NCBI GenBank assembly: GCA_963749715.1
Contig: CAVVNR010000012.1
Span: 1-64,000, forward strand
Direction of reading: 5' to 3'
Length of the DNA: 64,000 nucleotides
From: Roseiarcus sp963749715
Lineage (GTDB): Bacteria > Pseudomonadota > Alphaproteobacteria > Rhizobiales > Beijerinckiaceae
The notes under the pieces were generated by a model. It did not search any database. It was not told the DNA's origin and saw only the letters and a program-made list of their open reading frames with translations. This document shows, one piece after another, positions 1-7,882 of the stretch. A program made the translations under genes and the position numbers. Position 1 is the first letter of the stretch. Each line of letters starts with the position of its first letter.

Positions 1-156
1 GCCCTCGACGCCTTTGAACGGCTTCGCCTTGCCGGACATCTGGCCTTCGCCCGCGAGGGTCAGCGCGTCCCGCATGTCGCTTTGCACGTCCTCGGGAAAC
101 TGCTCGAACTCCTTGCGCGCGGCCTTGATCCACGAAACGGGCCGAGCGTCCCTCAT
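1..156 (-). CDS. HigB/Gp49-like toxin, N-terminal part (cut by window edge)
   Basis: The reverse strand opens with an ATG at 156 and reads 52 codons without a stop to the window edge. The peptide contains WIKAARKEFEQFPEDVQ followed by SGKAKPFKGVEG. This resembles the start of the phage Gp49-like/HigB family of RelE-fold toxins, which cleave mRNA on the ribosome and are usually encoded just upstream of a HigA-type antitoxin. The partner, if present, lies outside the window. An in-frame TTG lies further upstream, but the ATG gives the usual family start. Placement beside a restriction-modification remnant fits a defence or mobile patch. The family call rests on a short stretch and is moderately secure. 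Confidence 0.6.
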   Translation of the reverse strand, partial: MRDARPVSWIKAARKEFEQFPEDVQSDMRDALTLAGEGQMSGKAKPFKGVEG

Positions 157-263
157 CGATAGGATGGTGGCATATTTGTCACCACATTGCAAGCGGCGGC
201 TCGCTTGAGCGGAGCTGCCTCTGGACTTCATTCCGCCGCCTCCGGCAGAGCGGCGGCCCGTTC

Positions 264-355
264 GTCAATTGCGAGGAGCGCAGCGACGAAGCATTCCACA
301 CGATCGAAGGGGTGCGGCCGCCATCGCTGGATTGCTTCGCTCCGCTCGCAATGAC
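264..355. repeat. Palindromic intergenic repeat, copy 1
   Basis: Two arms of about 30 bases (264-298 and 327-355) are imperfect inverted copies of each other, built on ATTGCGAGCGGAGCGAAGCA. A related, shorter element lies at 15775-15835. Such 'ATTGCGAG...GAAGCAATCC' palindromes are dispersed in many Rhizobiales genomes. It lies between the toxin start and the DUF4268 remnant and may act as a transcript end for the latter. Confidence 0.6.
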
Positions 356-362
356 GGCGCTC

Positions 363-1158
363 TCATCCAGCGGCCTCTGGTTCGGGCGCGGTGCCGGGGA
401 CGGTCAGCGCGCTGACGCGGTCCCAGAACGCGGCTTTGAACTTCAGCAGGTAATCGAGAAGCCAGCCGTGTTGCTGCGGCCACTGTTCGCGGTCCGAGAC
501 GTTGAAAGCCTTGGTCGCGAGCGCGATGCGACTGACGATGTAGTCGTCCTGCCGAAGCCATTCCAGCGGCTCGCCGACTTCCGGCTCGATCGCCGATTGA
601 TCCTGTCGAATTTGGTCGAAGAGGGCCTTCGACGTCGTCTTGTTCGTCAGTAGGAGTTCGACGGCGACCCGGTTGTTTCCCCTCGCGGCGGAGGCTTGTA
701 GTGCAGCGCCGGGCGCACGGAGGGAAAAACGAACCGCCCAGGAAACCGGATTTCCGGCAACCTCGAAGGCGCGGACCGCTCCTTCAGGAACGCGTCGAAG
801 GCCGCCCAGTACGCGGCGTATTGGCTCCTCTCCTCGCCATCCGCCCTCGTCGCGACGGAGACGCTGCGGCTCCAGACTGTTTGGTTTGCCGACCACGTTG
901 AAGCGCGGCGCGGGCGCGGAGGCGCCGATCCTCCACGTCTCGACTTCGACCGCGAAGAGGATGCCGACGGCGGATTATCAGGGGCCGACATTCCGGCGCC
1001 GGGTTGAAGAAGGTCTTGTCGCGGGTGAACGTCGAGATCGTCAAACACTCCCGACCCAGCCAGAAAATTCGTCGTGTTGCCAAAGCGCTGGATCGTAAGG
1101 GCACCATTCGCCTGGCTCGGAAGATGCCGCAGGCTCGCGCGCGACTGGGAGACTTCAA
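363..1158 (-). pseudogene. DUF4268-domain protein of a type I RM locus, frameshifted
   Basis: The C-terminal part, in the frame ending at 363, carries a recognisable DUF4268 segment (NRVAVELLLTNKTTSKALFD through LEWLRQDDY). This domain is common in proteins encoded next to type I restriction systems. Upstream, related peptide pieces lie in other frames: APRFNVVGKPN is in this frame, while DGEERSQYAAYWAAFDAFL is in the frame read from 1048. At least two or three indels are therefore needed to rebuild one protein. The N-terminal boundary next to hsdS is unclear. It is called broken as written, but the sequence itself may be at fault. Confidence 0.5.
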
Positions 1159-1198
1159 TCAGAAGCGCTCGCCTTCCTGCGCCTCGCCTCGATCCGCC

Positions 1199-2017
1199 TC
1201 ATGTTGAGAAGCTATGCAATCCAGCGTGATGTTTCCGGATAGACTTCAGAAGCTCATCTAAGCCCGCTGCGCTGTAGGCGTCATAGCCCCGTTGTCGCAT
1301 AGGAAACTGTCTCCTTTGTCTTCGTTGTGTCGCCCCACTGAACTCGTGCGATCTCCCCCAATTGAGCAACCCCCCACCCTTGCGGCACCAGCCCGATGGG
1401 GCTATCGATCCTGGCAGTCTCTCGCAGCCGGGGGCGCGAAAATGGACAAACCATTCCTCGAAAATGCGCCGCGCCATTTCCTCCAGGATCGCGATCCGCC
1501 GCGTGTTGTTTTCAATGAGGTCGTCGTAGGCGGATATCGCGTCTGCGATGTCTCGCTGCTCGTCAACCAACGGAACACGAAATTCAAAATGAAGCAGTTT
1601 GTCGAGGCTGAGGTTCGACTGCGTCGTTCCGCGTGACACATTTGCATTTGCAGTTTTATAAGATCGATGTAGTATTTTATGAAACGGGCATCTGCCATCT
1701 CAGGGTTGGCAATGAATCCGACGACGCTGTCTGGAAAACAACCAGGAATAGTTAGCAACGCTGTTTCTGCAATGTTAGCGGCAATTGTAATGCACAATGT
1801 TCCCGGCTGCCAAAGCTTGCTTTGTGCAAGCCCCACTTCGTTATACGTTGCTGAGAAGTCGTGAAGATAGAATTCCGCCTTTGTGATGTCCCCGGTCTGG
1901 AAGAAAGGATATTTCCCTCCATAAAGGCGCGGGTCGTTACGGAGGACGATGTCGGGATTTTCCGCGTCCGACACGTCCGAGTTGATCGAGCGTATAAGGC
2001 TTCCAGTCTGACCGCAT
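1199..2017 (-). pseudogene. hsdS: Type I restriction specificity subunit HsdS, frameshifted and short
   Basis: An ATG at 2017 starts MRSDWKPYTLDQLGRVGRGK one base after the hsdM stop. The first target-recognition domain continues in another frame (RNDPRLYGGKYPFFQTGDIT). A third frame (start about 1639) carries the central conserved helix VPLVDEQRDIADAISAYDDL and NTRRIAILEEMARRIFEEWF. The second domain begins near 1395 (GWGVAQLGEIARVQWGDTTK), shifts frame again, and stops at 1199 after only about 45 residues, so it is shorter than normal (HsdS is usually about 400 residues with two domains). At least three frameshifts are needed. HsdS chooses the DNA target for HsdM/HsdR. Confidence 0.65.
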
Positions 2018-2018
2018 T

Positions 2019-3580
2019 TCAGGCTTCCAACAGCGTCGAGACGTTCAGAGCGATAACGGCCTCGATCACCTGTGCCTCCCCGGTCAGCCGCTCAAACTCC
2101 TCCTGCAACTCCTCCAGCTTCTCCCGAAAATCCTCAGCCTCCGCCTCCCGCGCCGTCGCGCCGACATAGCGCCCCGGATTGAGGCTCCAGCCCTGCGCCT
2201 CGATCTCCGCGAGGCTCGCCGCCTTGCAGAGGCCGGGAACGTCGGCATAAGCCTTCGGCGAGGCCGCGCTCGTCGAGCAGCGCATAGGAATTGTGAATAA
2301 GTTCCGTCTGCTCGCCGCGCCACAGCCGCACGATGTTCGCCAGAAACTCGATCTGCGCGGGCGTGAAGTCGCGGTGCGCCCGGTCGATCTGGCGGAAGAC
2401 GTGCCGCGCGTCGATGAACAGCACTTGCATCCTTGCGCGTCGTCTTCGCCTTGCCCTTGTCGAAGAACCACAGCGTGCAGGGCAGCGTGACGGTGTAGAA
2501 GAAATTCGGGCCCGACCGAGACGATGCAATCGACTGTCCCGCTCTCGATCAGCGCTCTTGCGGATGTCGAGTTCGGTGCCGCGCGCATCGGCGGCGGAAT
2601 TGGCCATGACGAAGCCCGCGCGGCCCGTTCTCGTTCAGCGCCGACCAGAACATTTCGATCCAGAGGTAATTGGCGTTGTCGGGCTTCGGCAGGCCGAAAG
2701 GAAAGCGGTCCTCGCCGCTTGCGGATCGCGTCCTTCTCCTTATCGACGCCGTCGACGTTGAACGGCGGATTGGCCATGACGAAATCGAACTGCGCCGACA
2801 ATCGGGAACGGCTCCTCGTAATAGGCATTCGCCTCGCGGATCGTGCCGCCGAGGCCATGCACGGCGAGGTTCATGCGCGCGAGCCGCTGCGTCTCGGCGA
2901 CCTTCTCGATGCCGAAGATCGACAGTTCCTTCTCCGGCGCGTGCTTGTGCGCCCGCACGAAATCGGCCGAATGGACGAACATGCCGCCCGAGCCGCAGGC
3001 CGGATCGAGGATGCGGCCGTGATAAGGCTCGATGATCTCGACGATGAGCCGCACGATGCTCGCGGGCGTGTAGTACTCGCCGCCCTTCTGCATCTCCTGC
3101 ATGGCGAAATAGCCCATGAAATATTCATAGACCCGCCCGAAGGCGTCGCCGTCGATGTCGAGCGGGGCCAGCGTCTTGATGAGTTCGCGCAGGATGTCGT
3201 CGCCGACCGCGCCGTAGTTCTTGGGCAGCGCGTCGGCGAGGTCGGGATTGTTGCGCTCGATGTCGTCCATCGCGTTGTTCAGCGCCCGGCCGAGGTTCGA
3301 CGCCTTCCGGCAGTTTGAGCAGATGCGAGAAGCCGGCTTCCGGCGTCAGATAGATGACGCCTCGCGCCTTGAAGGCGTCCGGCGTCGGCGCGCCAAGGCG
3401 GCTGCCAGGCCGCGGCTGGAGCTGTTTTTCAGCCTCGGCGAACCGGCCGTCGGCATAGCGCAGGAAGAGAAGCCCGAGCACCGGGCGGGAATATTCGGAC
3501 GGCTTCAGCCCCGAGTTCGCCCGCAGCTGATCCGCGATGCTCCAAAGCCGCCGTTCGACGTCTCCGTTTTCCGCCGCCAC
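2019..3580 (-). pseudogene. hsdM: Type I DNA methyltransferase HsdM, multiply frameshifted
   Basis: The N-terminal HsdM domain starts at 3580 (MAAENGDVERRLWSIADQLR). Motif I, DPACGSGGMFV, is in the frame read from 3270, and motif IV, NPPFN, is in the frame read from 2858. Later conserved pieces alternate between frames: SGTVDCIVSVGPEF, RDFTPAQIEFLANIVRLWRG and EAQGWSLNPGRYVGA. At least six indels separate them, yet each piece remains well conserved and no stop-creating substitution is needed. The enzyme would methylate adenine at the site chosen by HsdS. No hsdR is visible here. The gene is inactive as written, through natural decay or sequence error. Confidence 0.75.
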
Positions 3581-3679
3581 CCCGCCCTCCGAATCCAGCT
3601 CAGGACAGTTGATTCCGGAAAGGACGCCAAATCAAGCGGCGCGCCGCAGGCGCGGAGAAGGCGAGGCTGGGCGCGCGAT

Positions 3680-3761
3680 TAACGGCCCTGTTCCGGCACA
3701 AAAATCTCCCTGTTCGCGTGCAAAATCTCCCTGTTCGCGCGAAAAAGCTCCCTGTTAATTC
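3680..3761. repeat. 21-22 bp direct repeat array upstream of hsdM
   Basis: Four units share the core CCCTGTT (at 3686, 3708, 3729 and 3750) with preceding A-rich stretches and, in the middle units, TCGCG after the core. The spacing is 22, 21 and 21 bases and there are no spacers. It is not a CRISPR. Similar 'AACAGGGA' arrays occur in other Rhizobiales genomes. The function is unknown. Confidence 0.6.
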
Positions 3762-3769
3762 CAGGGCGT

Positions 3770-3791
3770 AAGTGTTTCACGTGAAACACTT
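3770..3791. other. parS: Perfect consensus parS centromere site (ParB/Spo0J binding)
   Basis: Bases 3773-3788 read TGTTTCACGTGAAACA, an exact match to the bacterial chromosomal parS consensus. The flanks extend it to a perfect 22-bp palindrome at 3770-3791. ParB loads here to build the partition complex and recruit SMC. Chromosomal parS sites cluster around the replication origin, so this stretch is probably origin-proximal. It lies in a non-coding gap between hsdM and leuA. I saw no second copy in the window. Confidence 0.85.
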
Positions 3792-3857
3792 TTCACCCTG
3801 TCAGGCCCGCGTTGGCAGGCATCCAGGGCGCGGTTCCGACTCCGGGAGGCCTCGGCG

Positions 3858-3915
3858 GCTGTAGGGCGCGGTCGCTGACCGCGCCGGGGCCGGGTCGGCG
3901 ACCCGGCCCTACAGC
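3858..3915. repeat. Compound palindromic repeat at the 3' end of leuA
   Basis: Outer arms GCTGTAGGGC and GCCCTACAGC enclose two inner hairpins, GCGCGGTC/GACCGCGC and GCCGGGTC/GACCCGGC. It lies directly after the leuA stop in that gene's direction of transcription, so it could end or stabilise the leuA transcript. There is no T-run. It looks like a dispersed genomic palindrome. Apart from this repeat, parS and the tandem array, the 340-base gap at 3581-3922 shows nothing else. Confidence 0.55.
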
Positions 3916-3922
3916 AGCCCGC

Positions 3923-5605
3923 CTACCCCCTGCCCTCCCTCCGCATGAGCCGCATGACCGCGCTCAAGGTCGCTTTCAGCGACGCCGTCACGATGCTGGG
4001 GTCGACGCCCACTCCATGCAGCGCGCGCCCCTCGGCGTCCTGGATCTCGACGTAGCTCGCTGCCGTGGCGTTGGCGCCGCGGCCGACCGCGTGCTCGTGA
4101 TAGTCGATGAACGAGAACTCAACCCTGAACGCCTTCTTGAGCGAGTTGACGAAGGCGTCGATCGGCCCGTTGCCCTCGCCCTCGATCGTCAAGGTCGAGC
4201 CGTCAGCCTTGCGCAGGCTGGCGAACAGCTCGCGATTGTCGGGGCTCGATGGAATGACCTGCTGCTTGATCAGCGTCATCGGCGGGTTGTCGAGCAGATA
4301 GGTCTGGCGAAACAGCGACCAGAGCTCGGGCGAGGTCAGCTCCTTGCCGTCGGCGTCCATGCGCTCCTGGGCGATCCTCGAGAACTCGACCTGGAGCGAG
4401 CGCGGCAGGTCGAGCCCGTAATCGGCGCGCAGGATATAGGCCATGCCGCCCTTGCCGGACTGGCTGTTGATGCGGATCACCGCCTCGTAGTCGCGCCCGA
4501 CATCCTTCGGGTCGATCGGCAGGTAGGGCACCAGGAACAAGGGATCGTTGCGCTTGTCCTGGGCCTCGAAGCCCTTCTTGATCGCGTCCTGATGCGAGCC
4601 GGAGAAGGCGGTATAGACCAGTTCGCCGGCATAAGGGTGCCGCTGGTGCACCGGCAATTGGTTGCAGTGCTCGGCGATCTCCCTGATCGCGTTCACGTCG
4701 CTGAGGTCGAGATCGGGCTCGACCCCTTGGGTGAAGAGGTTCAAAGCCATGGTGACGATGTCGACGTTGCCGGTGCGCTCGCCGTTGCCGAACAAGGTGC
4801 CTTCGACCCGCTCGGCGCCGGCCATCAGCGCGAGCTCCGCCGCCGCGACCGCGGTGCCGCGATCGTTGTGGGGGTGGACCGAGAGGATCACGCTTGCGCG
4901 GTCGGAGATATGGCGCCCGAACCATTCGAACTGGTCGGCGTAGGTGTTGGGCGTCGCCATTTCGACCGTCGCCGGCAGGTTGAGGATGAGCCGCCTTGAA
5001 GGCGTCGGCTTGATGACGTCCTTGACCGCCTCGCAGATCTCGAGGGCGAAATCGAGCTCGGTGCCGGTGAAGCTCTCGGGCGAATACTCGAACTGAAAGT
5101 CGGTCTCCGGCGCGGCGACCGCCAGCGCCTTGACCTGCCTCGCGGCGTTGACGGCGATCTCCGTCACGCCCTTGCGATCGGTCTTGAACACGACCTCGCG
5201 CTGCAAGGTCGAGGTCGAGTTGTAGAAGTGGACGATTGCCTTCTTTGCGCCCTTGACCGCCTCGAAAGTGCGCTCGATGAGTTCGGGCCGGCACTGGGTC
5301 AAGACCTGAATCGCGACGTCGTCGGGGATCGCGCCGCTTTCGATGATCGAGCGGACGAAGTCGAAGTCGGTTTGCGAGGCCGAGGGAAAGGCGACCTCGA
5401 TCTCCTTGAAGCCCATGCCGACAAGCAGGCGGAACATGCGGTTCTTGCGGTCGACGCCCATCGGCTCGATCAGCGCCTGATTGCCGTCGCGCAGGTCGAC
5501 CGAGCACCAGATCGGCGCGTGATCGATGACCCGCGAGGGCCATTGGCGGTCGGGCAGGATGATTGGCGCATAGGCGCGGTATTTCTGGATGGGCATCTGT
5601 GTCAT
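3923..5605 (-). CDS. leuA: 2-isopropylmalate synthase
   Basis: This protein of 560 residues condenses acetyl-CoA with 2-oxoisovalerate, the first step specific to leucine synthesis, in the cytosol. The TIM-barrel catalytic domain carries VDLRDGNQALIEPM near the N-terminus and the metal-binding HPHNDRGTAVA, followed by GNGERTGNVD. The C-terminal region (from about residue 430) is the regulatory leucine-binding domain. Length and motifs match the longer 'type 2' LeuA (about 550-570 residues). It is a single gene with no leuB/C/D nearby. A possible leader ORF and hairpin lie upstream at 5705-5762. The ATG at 5605 precedes the conserved TQMPIQKYRAY start. Confidence 0.97.
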   Translation of the reverse strand: MTQMPIQKYRAYAPIILPDRQWPSRVIDHAPIWCSVDLRDGNQALIEPMGVDRKNRMFRLLVGMGFKEIEVAFPSASQTDFDFVRSIIESGAIPDDVAIQVLTQCRPELIERTFEAVKGAKKAIVHFYNSTSTLQREVVFKTDRKGVTEIAVNAARQVKALAVAAPETDFQFEYSPESFTGTELDFALEICEAVKDVIKPTPSRRLILNLPATVEMATPNTYADQFEWFGRHISDRASVILSVHPHNDRGTAVAAAELALMAGAERVEGTLFGNGERTGNVDIVTMALNLFTQGVEPDLDLSDVNAIREIAEHCNQLPVHQRHPYAGELVYTAFSGSHQDAIKKGFEAQDKRNDPLFLVPYLPIDPKDVGRDYEAVIRINSQSGKGGMAYILRADYGLDLPRSLQVEFSRIAQERMDADGKELTSPELWSLFRQTYLLDNPPMTLIKQQVIPSSPDNRELFASLRKADGSTLTIEGEGNGPIDAFVNSLKKAFRVEFSFIDYHEHAVGRGANATAASYVEIQDAEGRALHGVGVDPSIVTASLKATLSAVMRLMRREGRG

Positions 5606-5704
5606 GGGCTGACCCTGGAAGGCGTTGCGGCGACCGCGGCTGAGAGCAGCCTGGCGCGAATGGCCTGTCGTTCTTCGGGGAAAAGAGGAGGCGAAACTAT
5701 GCGT

Positions 5705-5762
5705 CCCGGCGCGTCTAGCGCGCCGGGCGGCTAAGGTTGAGGGTCGTCGACCACATTCGCAT
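5705..5762 (-). promoter_or_regulatory. Candidate leuA leader: short ORF plus hairpin
   Basis: On the leuA strand a 15-codon ORF runs 5762-5715 (MRMWSTTLNLSRPAR), preceded by an AAGGAAA ribosome site. Its stop codon lies in the loop of a perfect 9-bp stem (5705-5713 with 5719-5727). It has only two leucine codons, so it is not a classical leucine-rich attenuator, and no T-run follows the hairpin. The arrangement could couple leader translation to leuA expression, but this is inference. Confidence 0.3.
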
Positions 5763-5845
5763 GGTTTCCTTCAACCAGAGACGGCCGAGAAAATCAACCG
5801 CCGGATTCTTTGAGTCCCGCGGTTTGGGAGTTTGCCGTCCTCGAG

Positions 5846-6748
5846 TCACGCCTTGCGCCCGAACTCGCCAATCGAGCCAATGAGCGTCGCGCGCGCGGTC
5901 GCCATGTGGGCGCGGCAGCTTTCCATGGCCCTGGCCCGATCCCGGCTTTCAAGGGCTTGGATATAGAGCAGGTGCTCGCGCATCGCGGCGATGTTGCGCT
6001 GCTTCTCGTCGCGCTTGTTCCATTGATAGTGATAGTGGAAGATCATTGAGATCAGATCGTAAAAGCTGACGATGAAACGGTTGCGCGAGGCGTCGTTGAT
6101 CAAGCGATGGAAGCGCTCGTCGAGCTCCGAAAAGTCGGCAAATCGGCTTTCGGCATGTTCCAGCAGGACGAGATGCTCCCTCTTGATGCGCTCGAGAGCA
6201 GCCCAGGCCGGGTCGTCCGCCGCAACCGCGACGAAACGCTGGGCCGAGCGCAATTCGAACATTTCCCGCACCTCGAACAGCTCCTCGGCGAATTCGCTGG
6301 TGAAACCCTTGAACGCCCAGCTTCCGCTCGGCCGCCGCTCCAGAAGTCCGAACTGGCTGAAGCGGTTGAGATAGTCCCAAATCGCCGATGTCGAGACGCC
6401 GAACTGGCGCGCCAGCTCGAGCCCGTTGATCAGCTGGCCGGGCTTGCAGTCGCCATCCAGGATCCACTTCATGAACCGCTTTTCGACAATGGCGCCGAGC
6501 TGCTCAGTCTCCAGGTCCGGATATAGGTCGGCTGAGACCGGGCGCCGCAGAAGCAGCTTCCGCCGTCCGTCATGCGCCAGGATTCCCCTTGCGGCGAGAG
6601 CGGCGACGACTGAGCGGACCGTCGTTCGACTGACCGCAAGCGCCTCCGCCCAGTAAGGTTCGGACCCGATGTCCGAACCGAGCGCATGGCCGTCGAGGCG
6701 CGCGAGCCATTGATTGTGGGCCCGCTTGAAGACGGTGTTGGTCTTCAC
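5846..6748 (-). CDS. GntR-family (FCD domain) transcriptional regulator
   Basis: This 300-residue regulator has a winged-helix region around residues 95-150 (ELARQFGVSTSAIWDYLNRF) and a C-terminal all-helical FCD ligand domain (FEVREMFELRSAQRFVAVAA, then FHRLINDASRNRFIVSFYDL). Unusually, an additional DNA-binding-like segment precedes it (LAVSRTTVRSVVAALAARGI, about residues 37-56), giving a protein longer than the usual 220-250 residues. It is divergent from the sugar-acid operon starting at 6868 and is most likely its local repressor, with the sugar acid as effector. Candidate operators lie in the shared 119-base gap. Confidence 0.85.
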   Translation of the reverse strand: MKTNTVFKRAHNQWLARLDGHALGSDIGSEPYWAEALAVSRTTVRSVVAALAARGILAHDGRRKLLLRRPVSADLYPDLETEQLGAIVEKRFMKWILDGDCKPGQLINGLELARQFGVSTSAIWDYLNRFSQFGLLERRPSGSWAFKGFTSEFAEELFEVREMFELRSAQRFVAVAADDPAWAALERIKREHLVLLEHAESRFADFSELDERFHRLINDASRNRFIVSFYDLISMIFHYHYQWNKRDEKQRNIAAMREHLLYIQALESRDRARAMESCRAHMATARATLIGSIGEFGRKA

Positions 6749-6788
6749 CTCCTGGCGCCCCCCGTAGCCTGTTTTTATCGACTGGCCA

Positions 6789-6826
6789 TTTTATATAAAA
6801 AACAAATTGACTTGCCGAGTGGCAAG
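6789..6826. promoter_or_regulatory. Divergent promoter/operator region between gntR and the sugar-acid operon
   Basis: It holds a perfect AT palindrome TTTTATATAAAA (6789-6800), a -35-like TTGACT (6807-6812) and an inverted repeat CTTGCC-gagt-GGCAAG (6811-6826) followed by a T-run. The inverted repeat overlapping the -35-like element suits a GntR operator, or alternatively a small attenuator. No clear -10 box was found. Confidence 0.4.
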
Positions 6827-6867
6827 AGGTTTTTTGTCCATAACATACAGAAGCTGGGAGGACGGGG

Positions 6868-7878
6868 ATGCGGGCGCTGGTTTGCGACCGTCCTGGGAAA
6901 ATCGCCGTTTCGGAACGGCCGCGACCTTCCCCAGGACCGGGCGAGGTCTTGGTGCAAATCCGCCGCGCCGGCGTCTGCGGCACCGATCTCCACATTTTCC
7001 AAGGCTCTCATCCGTTCCTCGAATATCCGCGCGTCATCGGACACGAGTTGTCGGGCGAGGTGGCGGAGACGGGACCCGGCTGCACGATCGCGCTCGGCCA
7101 ACAGGTTTATGTCATCCCCTATCTTTCCTGCGGCTCATGTGTCGCCTGCCGGCGCGGGAAAACCAATTGTTGCCAGCGCATCGGCGTCCTCGGCGTGCAC
7201 ATCGACGGAGGCATGGCCGACTACGTCTGCGTGCCCGAAGCCAATATCGCGCCGGCCGATGGCATTACCCTCGATCAGGCGGCGATGATCGAATTTCTGG
7301 CGATCGGCGCCCACGCGGTCCGCCGCGCCAACCCTTGCAAGCAAGACCGCATTCTCGTCGTCGGCGCCGGACCGATCGGCATCGGCTGCATGCTGTTCGC
7401 TGGGCTGCAAGGCGGTTCGGTCACGGCGCTCGACATCCGCCAGGATCGGCTCGACTTCTGCCGCGACCGGCTAGGCGTCGATCACGCGGTCGCCGCGGGG
7501 CCGAATGCGACTGAAGCGCTGCATGGGCTCACTTCCGGCGATTTCTTCGATATCGTCGTCGACGCGACCGGAAACGCGAAGTCAATGATAGCGGGACTCA
7601 ACTATGTCGCCCACGGCGGAACTTACATCCTGGTCAGCGTCGTGCGGGATACGATTTGTTTCGCTGACCCGGAGTTCCACAAGCGCGAAACCTCGCTTCT
7701 CGGCAGCCGCAATGCAACCCCGGAGGATTTCTCCAAAGTGTTCGATGCAATGCGCCAGGGTCTGGTCCCGACCGACCCGCTCATCACCCACCGAGCATCG
7801 CTCGACGAGGCGCCAAGCGGATTTCCCGCCTGGATCAGGCCCGAAACGGGCGTGATCAAGGCTCTGATCGAGATTTAG
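6868..7878 (+). CDS. Zinc alcohol dehydrogenase, L-galactonate 5-dehydrogenase (LgoD/YjjN)-like
   Basis: This 336-residue medium-chain dehydrogenase has catalytic zinc ligands at C37 and H59-E60, structural zinc cysteines near 88, 91, 94 and 102, and the nucleotide motif VVGAGPIGIG. Segments such as KTNCCQRIGVLGVHIDGG and PEFHKRETSLLGSRNATPED closely follow E. coli LgoD, which oxidises L-galactonate to D-tagaturonate with NAD. The next gene is a tagaturonate-reductase-type enzyme, which makes a sugar-acid route likely. A strong GGGAGG site lies 7 bases before the ATG. The exact substrate is inferred; related enzymes act on other hexonates or polyols. Confidence 0.8.
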   Translation: MRALVCDRPGKIAVSERPRPSPGPGEVLVQIRRAGVCGTDLHIFQGSHPFLEYPRVIGHELSGEVAETGPGCTIALGQQVYVIPYLSCGSCVACRRGKTNCCQRIGVLGVHIDGGMADYVCVPEANIAPADGITLDQAAMIEFLAIGAHAVRRANPCKQDRILVVGAGPIGIGCMLFAGLQGGSVTALDIRQDRLDFCRDRLGVDHAVAAGPNATEALHGLTSGDFFDIVVDATGNAKSMIAGLNYVAHGGTYILVSVVRDTICFADPEFHKRETSLLGSRNATPEDFSKVFDAMRQGLVPTDPLITHRASLDEAPSGFPAWIRPETGVIKALIEI

Positions 7879-7882
7879 CCCC

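Noticed and set aside
3680..3761. Repeat array considered as a CRISPR.
   Set aside because: Units are contiguous at 21-22 bp with no unique spacers, and no cas genes are nearby.
3812..4999. 395-codon plus-strand open frame opposite leuA.
   Set aside because: Mirrors leuA codons and has no recognisable domain; leuA itself is unambiguous.
5699..5734. Plus-strand mini-ORF with AGGAGG before ATG upstream of leuA.
   Set aside because: It leads to no plus-strand gene, since the next gene is on the minus strand, and its codons fall in the hairpin symmetrical with the leuA-side ORF.
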